Of a stretch of 64,000 nucleotides of DNA, positions 46,466-58,420 are shown one piece after another. The position numbers and the translations under genes are program-made. Position 1 is the stretch's first letter; every line of letters starts with the position of its first letter. The notes beneath the pieces were generated by a model. That model was not told the origin of the DNA. It saw nothing but the letters and a program-made list of their open reading frames with translations, and searched no databases. Origin of the DNA: Linnemannia schmuckeri (lineage: Eukaryota > Mortierellomycota > Mortierellomycetes > Mortierellales > Mortierellaceae); NCBI GenBank assembly GCA_029449235.1, contig JANATG010000015.1, positions 558,001 to 622,000 of the forward strand, in the 5' to 3' direction.

Positions 46466-49400
46466 TTAGGTAGGAACATATCCTGCCTCTCCTTGCCAAA
46501 CAAGGTTCTGCAGCCAGTAAACCAAGATCTCTACAACCTTGAACCCTCCCCTTCCCCCATCATTGTTGGCGACTTCCTGAAGGGCGGCGTCAAAGGACAG
46601 GAACCGGCCATAGTTGAATCCGCCGGGCGCGGCGCCATTGTCGACCAAGAAAACCGACGTGATCACACCAAATAGATAGACAACAATCGTGTACATTGAC
46701 ACCAACGTCACATTGGCAATCACGTTCTTGTTCTCCCTCTTGTTGAGTGCGCGGGTCCTTGGAACTCCAGAGCGGACTCCTGGTGGCGAGTTTGAGAGTG
46801 ATCTCTGGTTTGCTCCTGGGTTCAGCAAGTCCACCACCTCCGACTGAGTCAGCACGCGTGAAGCTAAAATTGCACCAAGGTAAAATGGAATTGAGGGTGT
46901 GAATAAGAATGTATCGCAATGGTTCGAAAACTTAGAAGGGAAAAACAAGAGAAAGATTGCTTACCTTGAACTTTGCGTCGGCGAGCGCGGTCGGCCTTCA
47001 GTTTCAAGTTGGGCATACCCAACGTCTGTCCTAAGATGCTCTCAGTGCCAAAGGCAACGTCAAGAGGATGGGTTTGCTCCTTGATCTTGAACAAGCCCTC
47101 GATCAACTCGGCCTGAGTTCCCAGCTCCTGGTCCAGTAAAGTCTCCTTGTCCTCGAGCGCCTGAAGTCCCGCTGGCAATGCGCAGTCCACATCCTCCTCT
47201 CTGGTTTTGACCACCACTGCTGATGCATTGACTTCCTCTCCCAAGTTAGCTGCAGGGGCTGTCGGGGTATATGGAGAGGGAGGCTCCCTGCGATCCTGAC
47301 TTGGAGATGTCTCAACACTGTGCTCCTTGAATCGCTGACTAAGATCACGGAGCGATGATCTCTTCATCTTCATTCCAAATGATGTGCTCTCGCGCAACAG
47401 CCGGCGTGTTCCTTCGTGTGCTAGGAGTCACCACAGAAGCAATGTCGCACTGATTAGAACCGAAACAATTCCATATGCAACCTTTGATGGCAATTAAAAT
47501 GAACGAAAAATCGTGTTCCTGATGTCGTACCTGGATCCCACTTGGCAGTAGCATCCGAAGAGGGTCGCTTGCTGATATCAACACTCTCGTCTGTCTGGTC
47601 ATATCCTGGTCCGAATTTGGCGCCAACATTAGCCAGTTCCGACATCAAGTTCTATAAGTTGGAATTGAGAATGAAACGAGTTTGTAAACAAAATTGTTTA
47701 GGATATACCTACGAAAGCTAACCCAGAGACAGAAACGACTGGGATAATCTGATAGCTTACCCTGCCCTGAAGTGCAACGTCGTCGAGACTAGCGTTGATT
47801 TGACCGTTGGTTGTGACATCAAACTCACTCCGTTGACCTCCAGTCAACTCTTCTGTCTGTCGAAGTTTGCTGCTAACCAGTTCCAATTGAGTAGCCATCT
47901 CCTCGTTCTTGGTAATTTCTGCCATCAATCGCTCTCTCAGCGTCTCCATTGTCTCTTGGTCTGCATTAATCTGTTTTTGAGGTTTCACAAGAAAAAAAAA
48001 CTAGTGGTTAGATAAAGCGTCATCTGGCGGGGTCAGTGTTATTCTTGTGCACTGTGAGCAGTTCAGGGACTGACTCTCACTTCCTTACCCTACGAGTGTC
48101 GGCCTCGATTGCTGTCAACCGGAGAGTTGCTTGGTTCAATGCATCCTCTTTTTGCCTCAGGATCTCCTGCATGCGCTCGTTCTCGTCTTCCAGCTCATCT
48201 TTTTGCCTCTTGAGTGCCGCTGCATTGGACTTTTGGGTAGAGTTGGTGCGTTCAGTCTTTTCCATCTGCTTCTCAAGCTAAAAGAGTTGCGCGAAAAAGT
48301 TAATCAAAAAAAAGTTAAATATCAGTGTTTCTAAGTAATGCAACGCAATATCTTGAACCGACTGATAGTGGTAAACAATTAAAAACTTACATCTGCGATC
48401 TGGGATGTTTTGAAGCGTTCGGTGGTCTTCAGTTCCAGAATTTCACGGCGCATAGTCTTGAGATCTCGGTTCAAGTCCTCCATCTGCTGCTGGTTGAGGA
48501 TATTCTTCTTGACCTGCTCGTTGACACGTGCTTCGTACTCGATATCCTGGTCCCGAAGTTTTTTCTGCATGCTCAAATATGCCTGCTGCAAGCTTTCCAG
48601 CTGAGGATCGTTGTCGGGCTAAGATAGTGAGGCCAAAGTGCGTTGAAAAAGAAGTAAAGTATCAATTAGTGATATGGCTTTGACATAATGCTGCGTTGGG
48701 AATGGGCAATTCTGATATATCAAAGATGATCAATGAGCAGTGACTTACCGAATCATAATCAGCCTCCATACCATACCCTTCGAATTCTGTCCGACTCTGT
48801 TCACGAATGCTGAATTGGTTGTAGTTGCTTCTCCAGTTGTTGTCGGCTGGACCTGTCGGGCCAGACGGGCTGGAGGCTGAAGATCTACCCGAGTGTGGTC
48901 CTCGCGAATTGGACTATGGTAGAGATAGAGGAAGAAGTGTGTGTTTTCGAAAAAAAAGGTAAGAGAGTCAGTCGATCACCCCATGCTCAAAAATATTGTT
49001 CAATTCTCACGAGGAAAAGGGCAATGAAATAACTCATGAATGTGTATCGTCTGGCAACGAAGCCGATTTCCTGCCTGTCAGCACTGTTTTGTATCTGTAC
49101 ATCTTTTATTTTGTCTCTCTCTTCCCAAAGATCTTGAACACAAGCAGTGTACTCGACACTTCCAAGGAAAGAAGGAAAGAAGGAAAGAAAAAACAAACAA
49201 ACAATGGGTTCAAGATAACAAATAACGTCAGAGTCGTTGAGGCCTTCCACTTACCCGAGAAGACATGGGGTTTTCTTCGGCGTCTGAGATTTCGGGAGAG
49301 GACCCATGTGCGACCCTGTGTTGGCGTGGACGAAAGTGAGTCGACTCGTTCAAGGAGATTTTGCGAAAGGTGGCCGAGGTCGCTCTAGGACGCTGACCGA

Positions 49401-50124
49401 TCGCAGAGGAGTGGCGTGGGTGGAGTTGGCTCTCGGAGTAGGCCGGCTGCTCTGGCTCTGGTTGAAGTAGTGAAGTATCGGTTGCACTGTTGTCGATAGT
49501 GACGGACAAATCCTGAAAGCTGTTTGCTTTAAGTGGGTGAGTGTAAGCGTCCTGATTGCCCTGCTCTTCCTGCTCCAGCTGAGGCTGTTGTTGTTCAGGT
49601 TGTTGGTCGACATGGTCCGCTGGCTGGGAAGAGTTTTGAAGTAGGTGGAGGAGGTCGGCTAAATCTTTTTGGCTGACAATGGTTCCCCCAACGGACGAGA
49701 TATAAAAATGGAGGCGATCCCAGCTAGCCTTCTCCAGGAGCTGGGTTCCTTGCTCCTCTTCGACTCTGAGGAGAACACTTTCCATTCTGTCCGCCATAAT
49801 ACCGAGTCCACTTGGATCAAACTCGGGCCATATCCTGGCAAGAATTTCTATTGCTGTCTCTTTCTAAATCACCAACGTAAACGGTAAAGATAGTGACAGT
49901 AATTGTGTCGAGTAAGTAAGTAAGCACTAGTCTCATTAACAAAAAGGATGACCGGACGGGGAGTGTGATGCGTAGGTAGCACGACATGCATCTCAGGGGC
50001 GCGCTTGCTTGAGGCAAAGAAAGGACGGGGGCAGGCAGTATGACGATAGAGCAGTAGTCCTGTCTTTGTGCAGAGGCTGGCTGCCGTTTTGTTAGTGGTG
50101 TTGTTCTATTACCTTTGTAGACAT
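46466..50124 (-). CDS. Coiled-coil protein with C-terminal membrane segment
   Basis: Nine exons, 50124..50113, 49863..49255, 48913..48749, 48618..48391, 48277..48089, 47970..47761, 47651..47531, 47420..46965 and 46863..46466, give 795 residues; most junctions are phase 0. The first exon encodes only MSTK. Near the start is RIWPEFDPSGLGIM, which resembles the EF-hand-like loop seen at the start of some calcium-regulated tails. Gln/Pro/Ser-rich sequence follows, then a long coiled coil at about 263-465. A region with LPAGLQALEDKETLLDQELG and a membrane segment at about 714-738 (NVTLVSMYTIVVYLFGV onward) come next, with a ~55-residue tail. The layout suggests an organelle or nuclear-envelope tether. 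I do not recognise the family. Confidence 0.7.
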
Positions 50125-50538
50125 GCTGATGGGAGTTTCTAGGTGATGTGGCCTTGCGAGCATAGCTGGTTTTTGATGGCAGCAAGGCGAGAGAGAAAGA
50201 AAGGTGGCGCTGGGTCCAAGCGGATCCTCTTTTTTTGTGAGTGGTGACAACTGTGGATAAGTAAAAGAGAAGAATGAGAGTGAAAAGTGAGGAGTGTGGT
50301 TGTGAGTGTGGTGCCAGGACAAGGGGAGGAACAAAAAGAAAGGACCTCTGTGAATGAGTGAGGAAGGAAGGAAGAAAGGAAGGAAGGAAGGAAGGAAGAA
50401 AGGAAGGGAGTGTGCGTCCAGGGCAAGAGAGAAGGAAAGAAAGGGACAAGAGCACGGCTACGAGGAAGTGAAGTGAAAGTGAATGAAAAAGGACTAGGTG
50501 AATTTTTTTTTTTTATTTGCTAGTTGACTGAGAGCACC

Positions 50539-50570
<32 letters not shown>

Positions 50571-51310
50571 AAAGTGATAGAGACACAAGGTGCAGGCAAA
50601 AAGGAAGAGAGATACAAGGGGAAAAGGTAAACGAAAGCTGAGGAGGAAGAGAAGTAGAGGAAGTAGGTATGGTATAGTATGATATGGTATGATGAAGAGG
50701 AAGACGAAGAAGGAAAAGAAGTGTGCAACAACAAAAAAGAACAGTATAGAGAAAAATAAAAAAAATAAAAAAAATAAAAAAAAAAATGAATGAATGGTCG
50801 AGCGGGGAGGAAAAATAGGCTCTTTCATTTTGCACTCATCATCTCCCTTTTTTGACTCCTTTGGAGGACCTTTCTCTGTTCAAAAAAGAATGTAAAAGCG
50901 CAATTGAACAAGCGAAACAGTTCAACGAGTATGTTCGCAGAGCATAGATAGCCAACACCTTGAACACTCATGCATCAGATATGCCTGTGGCCACTAGCTA
51001 CTATCCATCATCTATTAGCCAGAAACATATCGACCATGGGGTTCATTGAGCCGGATAGACGGATACTACGCTTTCAATGCATCCGATTCATCGCTCTTCT
51101 TTTCCCCTTTTTGTGCGTTAATCTACGAACCATTGGGCGCATCCTCTCCTTACCTCTCTGTCTCATCCTCAACTCGAGCACGCGCAGTCCACACTCACGA
51201 AAGGTTATTTTCATCAGCATTGTTTTTTATGCCACCATGGCGAGTTGAGGTCATATGAAGTCAACGGGACCATGGGCTACTCCTATCATCTCTCTCTCTC
51301 CCTCTCCCTC

Positions 51311-51344
<34 letters not shown>

Positions 51345-51675
51345 GCACCATTGATGGCGTGCAAAATGCAACCCAATTGAACCAACATCCACGTGATCCT
51401 CAGTCAAGGAAAAAAGAAAAACTTTCAACAACCCCACCAACTTTTTCTTCGTTTGTGTGCTCCATTGGACCCGCGAAGGTATAGCGACATGCGGAAGTGG
51501 GAACCACGTTCTTCTTTGTTTTGACAAAACATCCCGTCGCAATAACAACCGCAAGGAAACATGTGTTGGAACCTGGGAGTGGGAAGATCTGGGAAACGTG
51601 CACGAGCAAAAAAGAAATAAAAAAATGTATGCACAAGCACAGACGATTGTCTCTATTCTCAACTACCTTCTCCCA
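50125..51675. other. Intergenic region with repeats, upstream of the coiled-coil gene
   Basis: 1.55 kb between two minus-strand genes. It holds a GGAA-type repeat (about 50360-50412), poly(A) at 50539-50567, an AAATA repeat near 50755-50785 and a CT microsatellite at 51289-51344. Open frames here are built on these repeats. No gene is seen. Confidence 0.55.
51289..51344 (+). repeat. CT microsatellite
   Basis: An imperfect (CT)n run with a few CCT interruptions, between the NUDCD1 and coiled-coil genes. Confidence 0.9.
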
Positions 51676-53849
51676 TCAGTCCAGCTCGAGAACAAGGGCA
51701 CCGTGCTTGCCCTCCATCAGGATAATAAGGATACCATCTCCGATAAGCTGGCATCCGATAATGTCAACCTGCTTCCCTTTGGATACATCCACGACCGTCT
51801 GGCGCTCCTGCTTCAACTTGGCCCCTGGTGTATGCCAGTAGATATAAACATTCCGACTCGACTCGATAATCGCTGTAAAGCGACCGTTGGGATCATGCAT
51901 CACAAACCGCTTCTCCCGCTTCGACGCCTGCACAAATGCGAGTGCATCAAATGTGTCTGTGTGCACAAACTTCATGATATCCTCGCCCTGCTGCACCGTC
52001 GACATGGGTTGTGGGGTCGCTCCTGGCTTGTGTTGGATAGAATACACTAGCCCATCCACGTCGTGCTTCAGACACACCGTCGGCATCCTGAACGGCTGGT
52101 TCTCGCTCGGGTAACTCTCAAAACTCGGGAACGCTTGACCAATCCAGTCGTGTCCTGTTCCAATGGTTGTCGCCCGGATAATGTCGGTTCCATCCTCGGC
52201 CTGGACCCATGAAAACTTAATCTCTTCGCCCTCTTCATCAATATCCTCCTGTGCATCCTGTGCAACGGAGGGTAAAACAGACGAGTCTCTGCCAGGTACT
52301 GCATTGGGTTGTTCAGACGTGTACTTTTCCAATGCGTTCCTGTACTCTGCAAACACCGAAGGGTCCAAGGTCTCCTCTACTGGATCCGTGTCAACGCCCT
52401 CTGCAAATACCTGAGTCCAACGCGTCTTGGCGTGCTTCTTTTCGAGGTTCAACGTCAGAATGCCCGTTGATGCCTCCAGGGTCCAGACGCACTCGTCCGG
52501 CTGAATCTGGTCAAACAAAGGCATATTCTCCAGTCTCGGTGGCCTGACTATGCTCTCCGTCGACTGCGAGAGATTCACTTGAAGCTCCAATCCTTGCCGC
52601 AAAAACTTGCACTGGATTGCGTGCTTGTTCGTGCCCCTGGGAAGTCCGAAGCAGATAGTGACATCTGTGTCGGTCTGGGTCCAGATATAAGGTGGCTCGG
52701 ATGGAAGTGCTGCGCCAACGTCAGTCTTGTCCAGCTCCATTGCCTCCGATCCAGGCTCAAGATACCGAGTTGTTTGATCAATCACTGGTTCCTTTGTTGG
52801 CTTGTAAGTCGAATTGCTGCCGATCACGTAACCGTCGCCCGAGGGGTCCAGAGAACAGTAGAACGGAATCTCTGTGCCTCGGATAGAGTGAATGATGGTG
52901 TTGAAAAGGAGCTTTGGTTCGTTTGGTGTATCGATATCCATAGTTGAGTCTCCTGGTCTTCCTGATACGGACAAGGCGTCTCTCAAATGTACGCTGCACA
53001 GGCTGACGACAAAGACCGTTTTCGTGTCGGACTTGCGGTACGGAGAGGGTTCCGCCGAGTAGAATCCTTCCTTGTAAGGGTAGTGGACGATGAACTTGAT
53101 CTCCATTCCCAACTCCTGCTCGCTGCTGGAGGCTGGAAACGCCTTTGCTTCCAGCAGACCACATGGTGTCAGAAGTTCGCTCTGCAAGGATTCCTCTGGT
53201 TGAAATGTCGTCAATGCTTCGATAACTGCCTCGCACTCTGCTCCTGCCATTTGAATCCTAACCACATACAAGTTGAATGCGCCATCCGAGACGAGGATAT
53301 AGTCGGGTGAGATTGGCTTGACAGTAGGGAACTCGAGGTGGACATTGTCTGGCACAACGGGGACGGGTATTTGAACCAGTCGCTTGCTCCGGAGAAGATG
53401 TGTTGCCTAAGTAGATGTTCACAAAGGAGGCGTAGAGTTGTTTTTTTTTTTTTCGTTTTAGCTCAGAACTTGCCTTGTTCTCATTTCGATCACTATATAT
53501 AACCTTAGCAATGTGTGCTGCTGCCTACTTTGTCAAACTGGAGTGCGATCAACATGTAATCTTCGTCAACAGCAAACAGGACAGGCTCCTTGATGCTAGT
53601 AATATCGCCGTTGGTTGGTTTGAACGAGTTCCATCCTGGGTGGAGATGGTTATGACGAATTCTGTTCTGAACTTGGCGGTATGAGAGTTTTGCAGACGCG
53701 GGCAGCTTGGGCACGACGACGCCTGGACCGGGAGCCCCAACGGCGACAAAGTGTTGGTGTGACTCTTCGAGGAATGAGAGCTTGTACCCCTCGAACTTTG
53801 AGTTGAAGAGAGTCCTGTTCTGGCGAATCGGTATTTTTGCTGCCGACAT
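51676..53849 (-). CDS. NudC domain-containing protein 1 (NUDCD1)
   Basis: Exons 53849..53529 and 53406..51676 (phase 0) give 683 residues. The N-terminal half is a beta-rich region (LFNSKFEGYKLSF, and later ISPDYILVSDGAFNLYVV). A CS (p23-like) domain lies at about 343-440, with YIWTQTDTDVTICFGLPRG and WTLEASTGILTLNLEKKH. The C-terminal half is a second beta-rich region ending in GALVLELD. This order matches NUDCD1 (CML66), a cochaperone-like protein of the NudC group that works with Hsp90 clients. The 122-nt intron has a GTAGGC donor. The gene faces the Siz/PIAS gene across a 555-nt divergent spacer. Confidence 0.87.
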
Positions 53850-54404
53850 GGTTGAATGAAAGTTGAGTTGCTGTAGGAATGGTCAACAGAGATCTTTTTT
53901 TTTTTTTTTTTTTCATTCTTTCATGGAGGGGAAGTGTGAGCGTATGAGACGGTAAGGTGCAGCAGTCACGCCAACTTCCTTTCATGGTTTTTCGAGATTC
54001 GATTTTGGCCATATTGCGTTTGGGTGTCCCCTTTTTTTCAATTTCCTCTTGCTCTTTTTTTTTTTCTCTTTTGTTCTATTCGTCTTCATTTCTTCTCAGC
54101 CTCACCCTCTCCATCGCTGCACCAACCCATCGCCACTCTCAACTCCACTCTAAGCCCGACACTGTGCCTGTGTCCTTCCGATTTCTTTCTCTCACACGCC
54201 TACACAAACACATTCTCATTCCTGCCTCTCTGTCCTTCCTGTCACAAATACTCGCCTAACTTACATTCGTTCTACTTTTCGATAAACACACGCCACATCA
54301 CCAAACGACCCTCTTATTCTCTCCCTCGTACAACCAGACAGAATTCACGCCCCTGGGTAACATACGCTGGATAGAGGAGAAGAGTCGATAGTCGACTGCA
54401 CACC
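53850..54404. other. Divergent promoter region, NUDCD1 / Siz-PIAS
   Basis: 555 nt between two divergent housekeeping genes, probably a shared promoter. It contains poly(T) at 53895-53913 and a long C/T-rich stretch. No coding is seen. Confidence 0.55.
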
Positions 54405-57400
54405 ATGGACCCAAAAGTACGGAATATCCACCCGAGTCGTGACAAGTGCTGGTGTGAAACGCCGACAGGTTGACACAAGCTCACAACCCGCCCTGTTCTT
54501 TTGTTTACATACGACTCTACCCCGTAGACGGCCGCATTAGGCCTGTTTCTACTGAGGCAACTGATGCACTGTATCTGCAGATGGTCCTCTGAAAGACTTC
54601 TCCAAAGTGTCGATATCGACAACCTACAAAAACTGGATCTAATGCTCGCTATGGAAGACATGCTTCGACAAATTCGTCACGACTACCATCCCAACACAGA
54701 GTTCTTTCTCTGGGAATTCATTGCTGACTTTCACAGAGAGTAAGTTGTTTCCCTCTCCTGCTCTAACATTTATGTGCGGAACTCTTAATTTTGCTTCGCC
54801 CTCGCTTGGTTTCAATAGTCATGGCTCTTGACTGTTATGTTTTTTTTTTATAAAACTTATCATTAGATACCGTGACCCTGGGATGATGTCAAAATGGCAA
54901 TACATCAATGCCTTCGTTCCAAGGATTCAACCCCTGGTCGAGAATGTAACTATCAATATCTTTCAGAACGCCTTCATCCCAGCCAATCCGTGTTTTTCGC
55001 CGCCGTTGCAGCCGCAGAGTGCACTCGTCGTTGGCTCAGGACCAAATGTTGTCATGCCAACAACCTCAATTACCCCAAGGAGTCAACCTCAACCCGAAAA
55101 TGGTACCATTAACCTCTCAGTACCCAGTCCCAACACAGACGATGTACTGACTGGGGAATTAAGCGCAAATGCAAGAGCACGGCTATTATACAAGCCAAGC
55201 CCTTTCTACCGAGGTGTGATGGCTCTCACGGTTCCTCAATATGGTCGAGGTAAGCTGGAGTCGCCTTATGCATGAATTGTTTTCGTAAACAAGTGTGTGG
55301 ATATCCTTTGAGTGAATTGGCTTTTCTAAGACACTATGGTCATCCTCTGACATAGCCTCGAAAAACGAGAGTGTTTTGGCTTTCAAGCTCCATGTCTCCT
55401 CGAGTTTGTCGCAGCAATTGAAAAAGTAAACTATAGTGATGTTTCTTTGTCATGAATTGAACAGCGACGCTTCTCGTTCTTTTGTCATCTCCAATCGCGG
55501 TATTGATTAACCAACTCGTCATTTGATTATCAATGTTTCCTAGCAATCCACACTACTCGATTATGGTTTTCTGCGCGAGCAACGATATCCCGACGAGCCA
55601 GCGTATGTTGATGGAGTTTCCAGATGACTGCTACATATGTGTGAACAAACGAACATTGGATTGGGTAAGCTGCTGCCAGGAAATTTAAAACTTAGTAGCA
55701 GATGAGGAAACGAATGAAATGAACCGACGACATGGTTGATAACAGTGCTAGGATTTTTATGTTCTGCTCAATGTAGAGACCCCATGGCGTGAAAAACAAG
55801 CCGGGAACATTTACTCCAGTTGACATCACGAGGTTCTGTCATCTTCAAGAATCAGGGATCAACCATGTCGAACTTCGCTATTCTAGTGCGTCCAAGGTAA
55901 TGTGTCAAGAGCTTACCAATGCACTTACCCGCTATACGATTGAACGTGGACCTAACAGCAACAACGCACATTAATCAAATTCTTTGTAGATATTCCACGC
56001 GTCATTACATCTGGTGTGCTTAATTAACACGAAAACCATTGTTGACTCTCTGATCAAGGAAAAATTTGTTTCCAAGGAGGCTACATATCAAGCTCGTAAG
56101 TCACTTTTCACCACCCTCCATAAGCGAAGTGGTGTCAATATTTGCCCACTACTATGTTGTTTCGCGATCATTAATGACTTCAATCCTTACTTTTGCATTT
56201 TTTCTTTTGCTTTGCGCCAGTTGAGAAGAAGATAAAGGATGACGATATTATGGAACTCTCGAGCACATTGTCCCTGAAATGTCCAGTAAGTTGTGTCTTC
56301 ACTTCTTTTTACCTCTATCAAGCTGTAGAGAAGCAATCCTGTCACGATGATATGGCTAATATGCTCATGATTGCTTGAAAACCAATAGCTGGGAGTGCAG
56401 CGAATAGAGGTCCCTTGCCGGTCATCAAAGTGTCAACATTTGCAATGCTTTGACGCGTTTACGTTTTTGGGTATCAACGAACGCGTGCAGCGGTGGACAT
56501 GCCCGGTGTGCAACAGGATCATGGACTCTTGGGAGGAGGTTATTGTTGACGGGTAAAAGAGACTTGAGAAAATCGGTCGATGCCTTTGTGACCATGTGAA
56601 GCAAGGTGTGGACAACTAACATGAATTTCTTCTCGCGTCTCGGTATCATATTAGCTACTGCGTGGATATTTTAGAATCGACGCCAAAGAGCTTGAAGAGC
56701 GTAAACGTTCATCCTGACGGGAGATGGGAGATTCCAGCAGCTATCATCCCTATTGACATTGACGACTCGTCTTTACTGACTGACGGTGAATCATCGTCGC
56801 CTGGATCAGTATCGTACGGGACCGACAGTGAACCAATATATGTAATTGACGACGATGATGACGAGGACAATCAAGGCGGGAGCAACAGCAGCTATGACAA
56901 CGCTGTTCATGGTACCACTCAGGCGGACTTGAGTATGGAAGTTGAGGAGACTGAGGTGAACGGAGCTGAATCAAGGGATAACTTTAGGACATCAGAACGT
57001 CAGGAGAGCCAACCAGCCAGGAGCTACTCGCTCATCACGATATCGCCGACATCAGCCTTGACTTTATCTCAGCGATCTTCCAGATCTCGACATGTACCCG
57101 AAAAGAGCCAGTTCATGGACTTGACCCTTTGCTCTCCAGACGATGTGATCGACTTGACATCTGATAATGAAGATGAGAACGAGGAGGAGGAGAATGAAGA
57201 GGAGCTGGTCCTCCACAGGAGAAAAAGGTCTTTTGTTCAACCCAACAACGACCATTGCAACAAAATTAACGGCCCTTGCAACAAAATTAACGGCATCACT
57301 CTCACGACCAAAGACATCAGCCTCACCACCAACAAAAAAGGCGATACCGGTAGTGATGCTGTCGAATCCAGGCGTGTCTCCAACAAACACGACAACAACA

Positions 57401-58137
57401 AGAAGGCTGTCGATTCTCTTTTGACAGCCAGTAGCAATATCGAGACGAACGATGCTGTCATGGAAGCTTTAATTCAGTCAAGAAAGTCTCTTCCGGATGA
57501 GACTGCTTCGACATCACGGACGTCACCAAAGGATCCGAGGCGAGCAGTACAAGGGTACCCTACTCACCCTTATCAGACTGGCGATCTTCAATTCACTTTG
57601 CCACCGACGATACCTTCCCCGGCTTCAGTGACTTCGCTCTCACCCTCAACATCTGACCGTCTCTCATCACCGCCCAATGGCGATCTGACGTTACTGCAAC
57701 TCGAATCGGCCCCATTTATGATCAGCTCCTTGGATACGATCATGGAGGGACTTTCAACACACTCGGATGTGTTTGGAGTCTCGGAGAGCGCGATCCCTTC
57801 GTGGTCATCATACGACCCAGCATTTGCATCGCTCCACCTGCCACACTCCTCAGGCACCTTTGGGCAGAAGGAAGAAACCGATGGTGAAGGTAGACTTCTG
57901 TCTCAAGTTGAATTATCCAGTAATGATGGAGGAAGAGAAGGAGAGGACTTTGAGATCGATGGAAGAGTAGGAAGTGGAGTTGGGGATGGTGAAGGATCAG
58001 AAGAACGACCGAGAAAACGACCCTACGCTGCGAGCGTTCCCTCTTCACACCTCAGTCCCGAACTGGATCAAGATACTTCCGATCGCCTGAAATCTGTGTT
58101 GAAGCAGTACTTGGCGACTCCCGACATTTTCCTCTGA
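54405..58137 (+). CDS. Siz/PIAS-type SUMO E3 ligase
   Basis: Ten exons, 54405..54416, 54528..54739, 54867..55249, 55356..55425, 55544..55664, 55777..55896, 55990..56095, 56221..56285, 56389..56552 and 56655..58137, give 911 residues. A PINIT-type domain (FYRGVMALTVPQYGRG, IMVFCASNDIPTSQRM, GVKNKPGTFTPVDIT) is followed by the SP-RING at about 362-404 with zinc ligands Cys373, Cys378, His380, Cys383, Cys401 and Cys404. This domain binds the SUMO E2 Ubc9. The long C-terminal tail is disordered and carries two SUMO-interacting motifs followed by acidic runs: IYVIDDDDD (from 479) and VIDLTSDNEDE (from 582). No clear SAP domain is seen at the N-terminus. The first exon is 12 nt (MDPK). Confidence 0.88.
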
Positions 58138-58420
58138 ACCCTGGATACGATCATCACCAAATCAATTGCTTTTTTTTTTTTTGTTAGTCAACCCTTTAAT
58201 TTGTCCGAGCACGTCGGACGAAGAACCCATTGTACATAGTCCTCTTGCACCCAATGTATATAGTCCTCTTGCATTCAATGCCCATTTTCAATAACATTGT
58301 CATAGGAAAGGATAGAAAACATGAGTAATAACAAATGAAAGATATCTCTATTTTCGAAGTACAATACATTTTTAGGTAATTTGAAGAGGGGAAAGGACAA
58401 AACAAAAAAAAGAAATAACA

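Noticed and set aside
49817..50455. 212-residue minus-strand open frame with PSFL repeats
   Set aside because: Built on a GGAA repeat. It overlaps the better supported first two exons of the coiled-coil gene in another frame.
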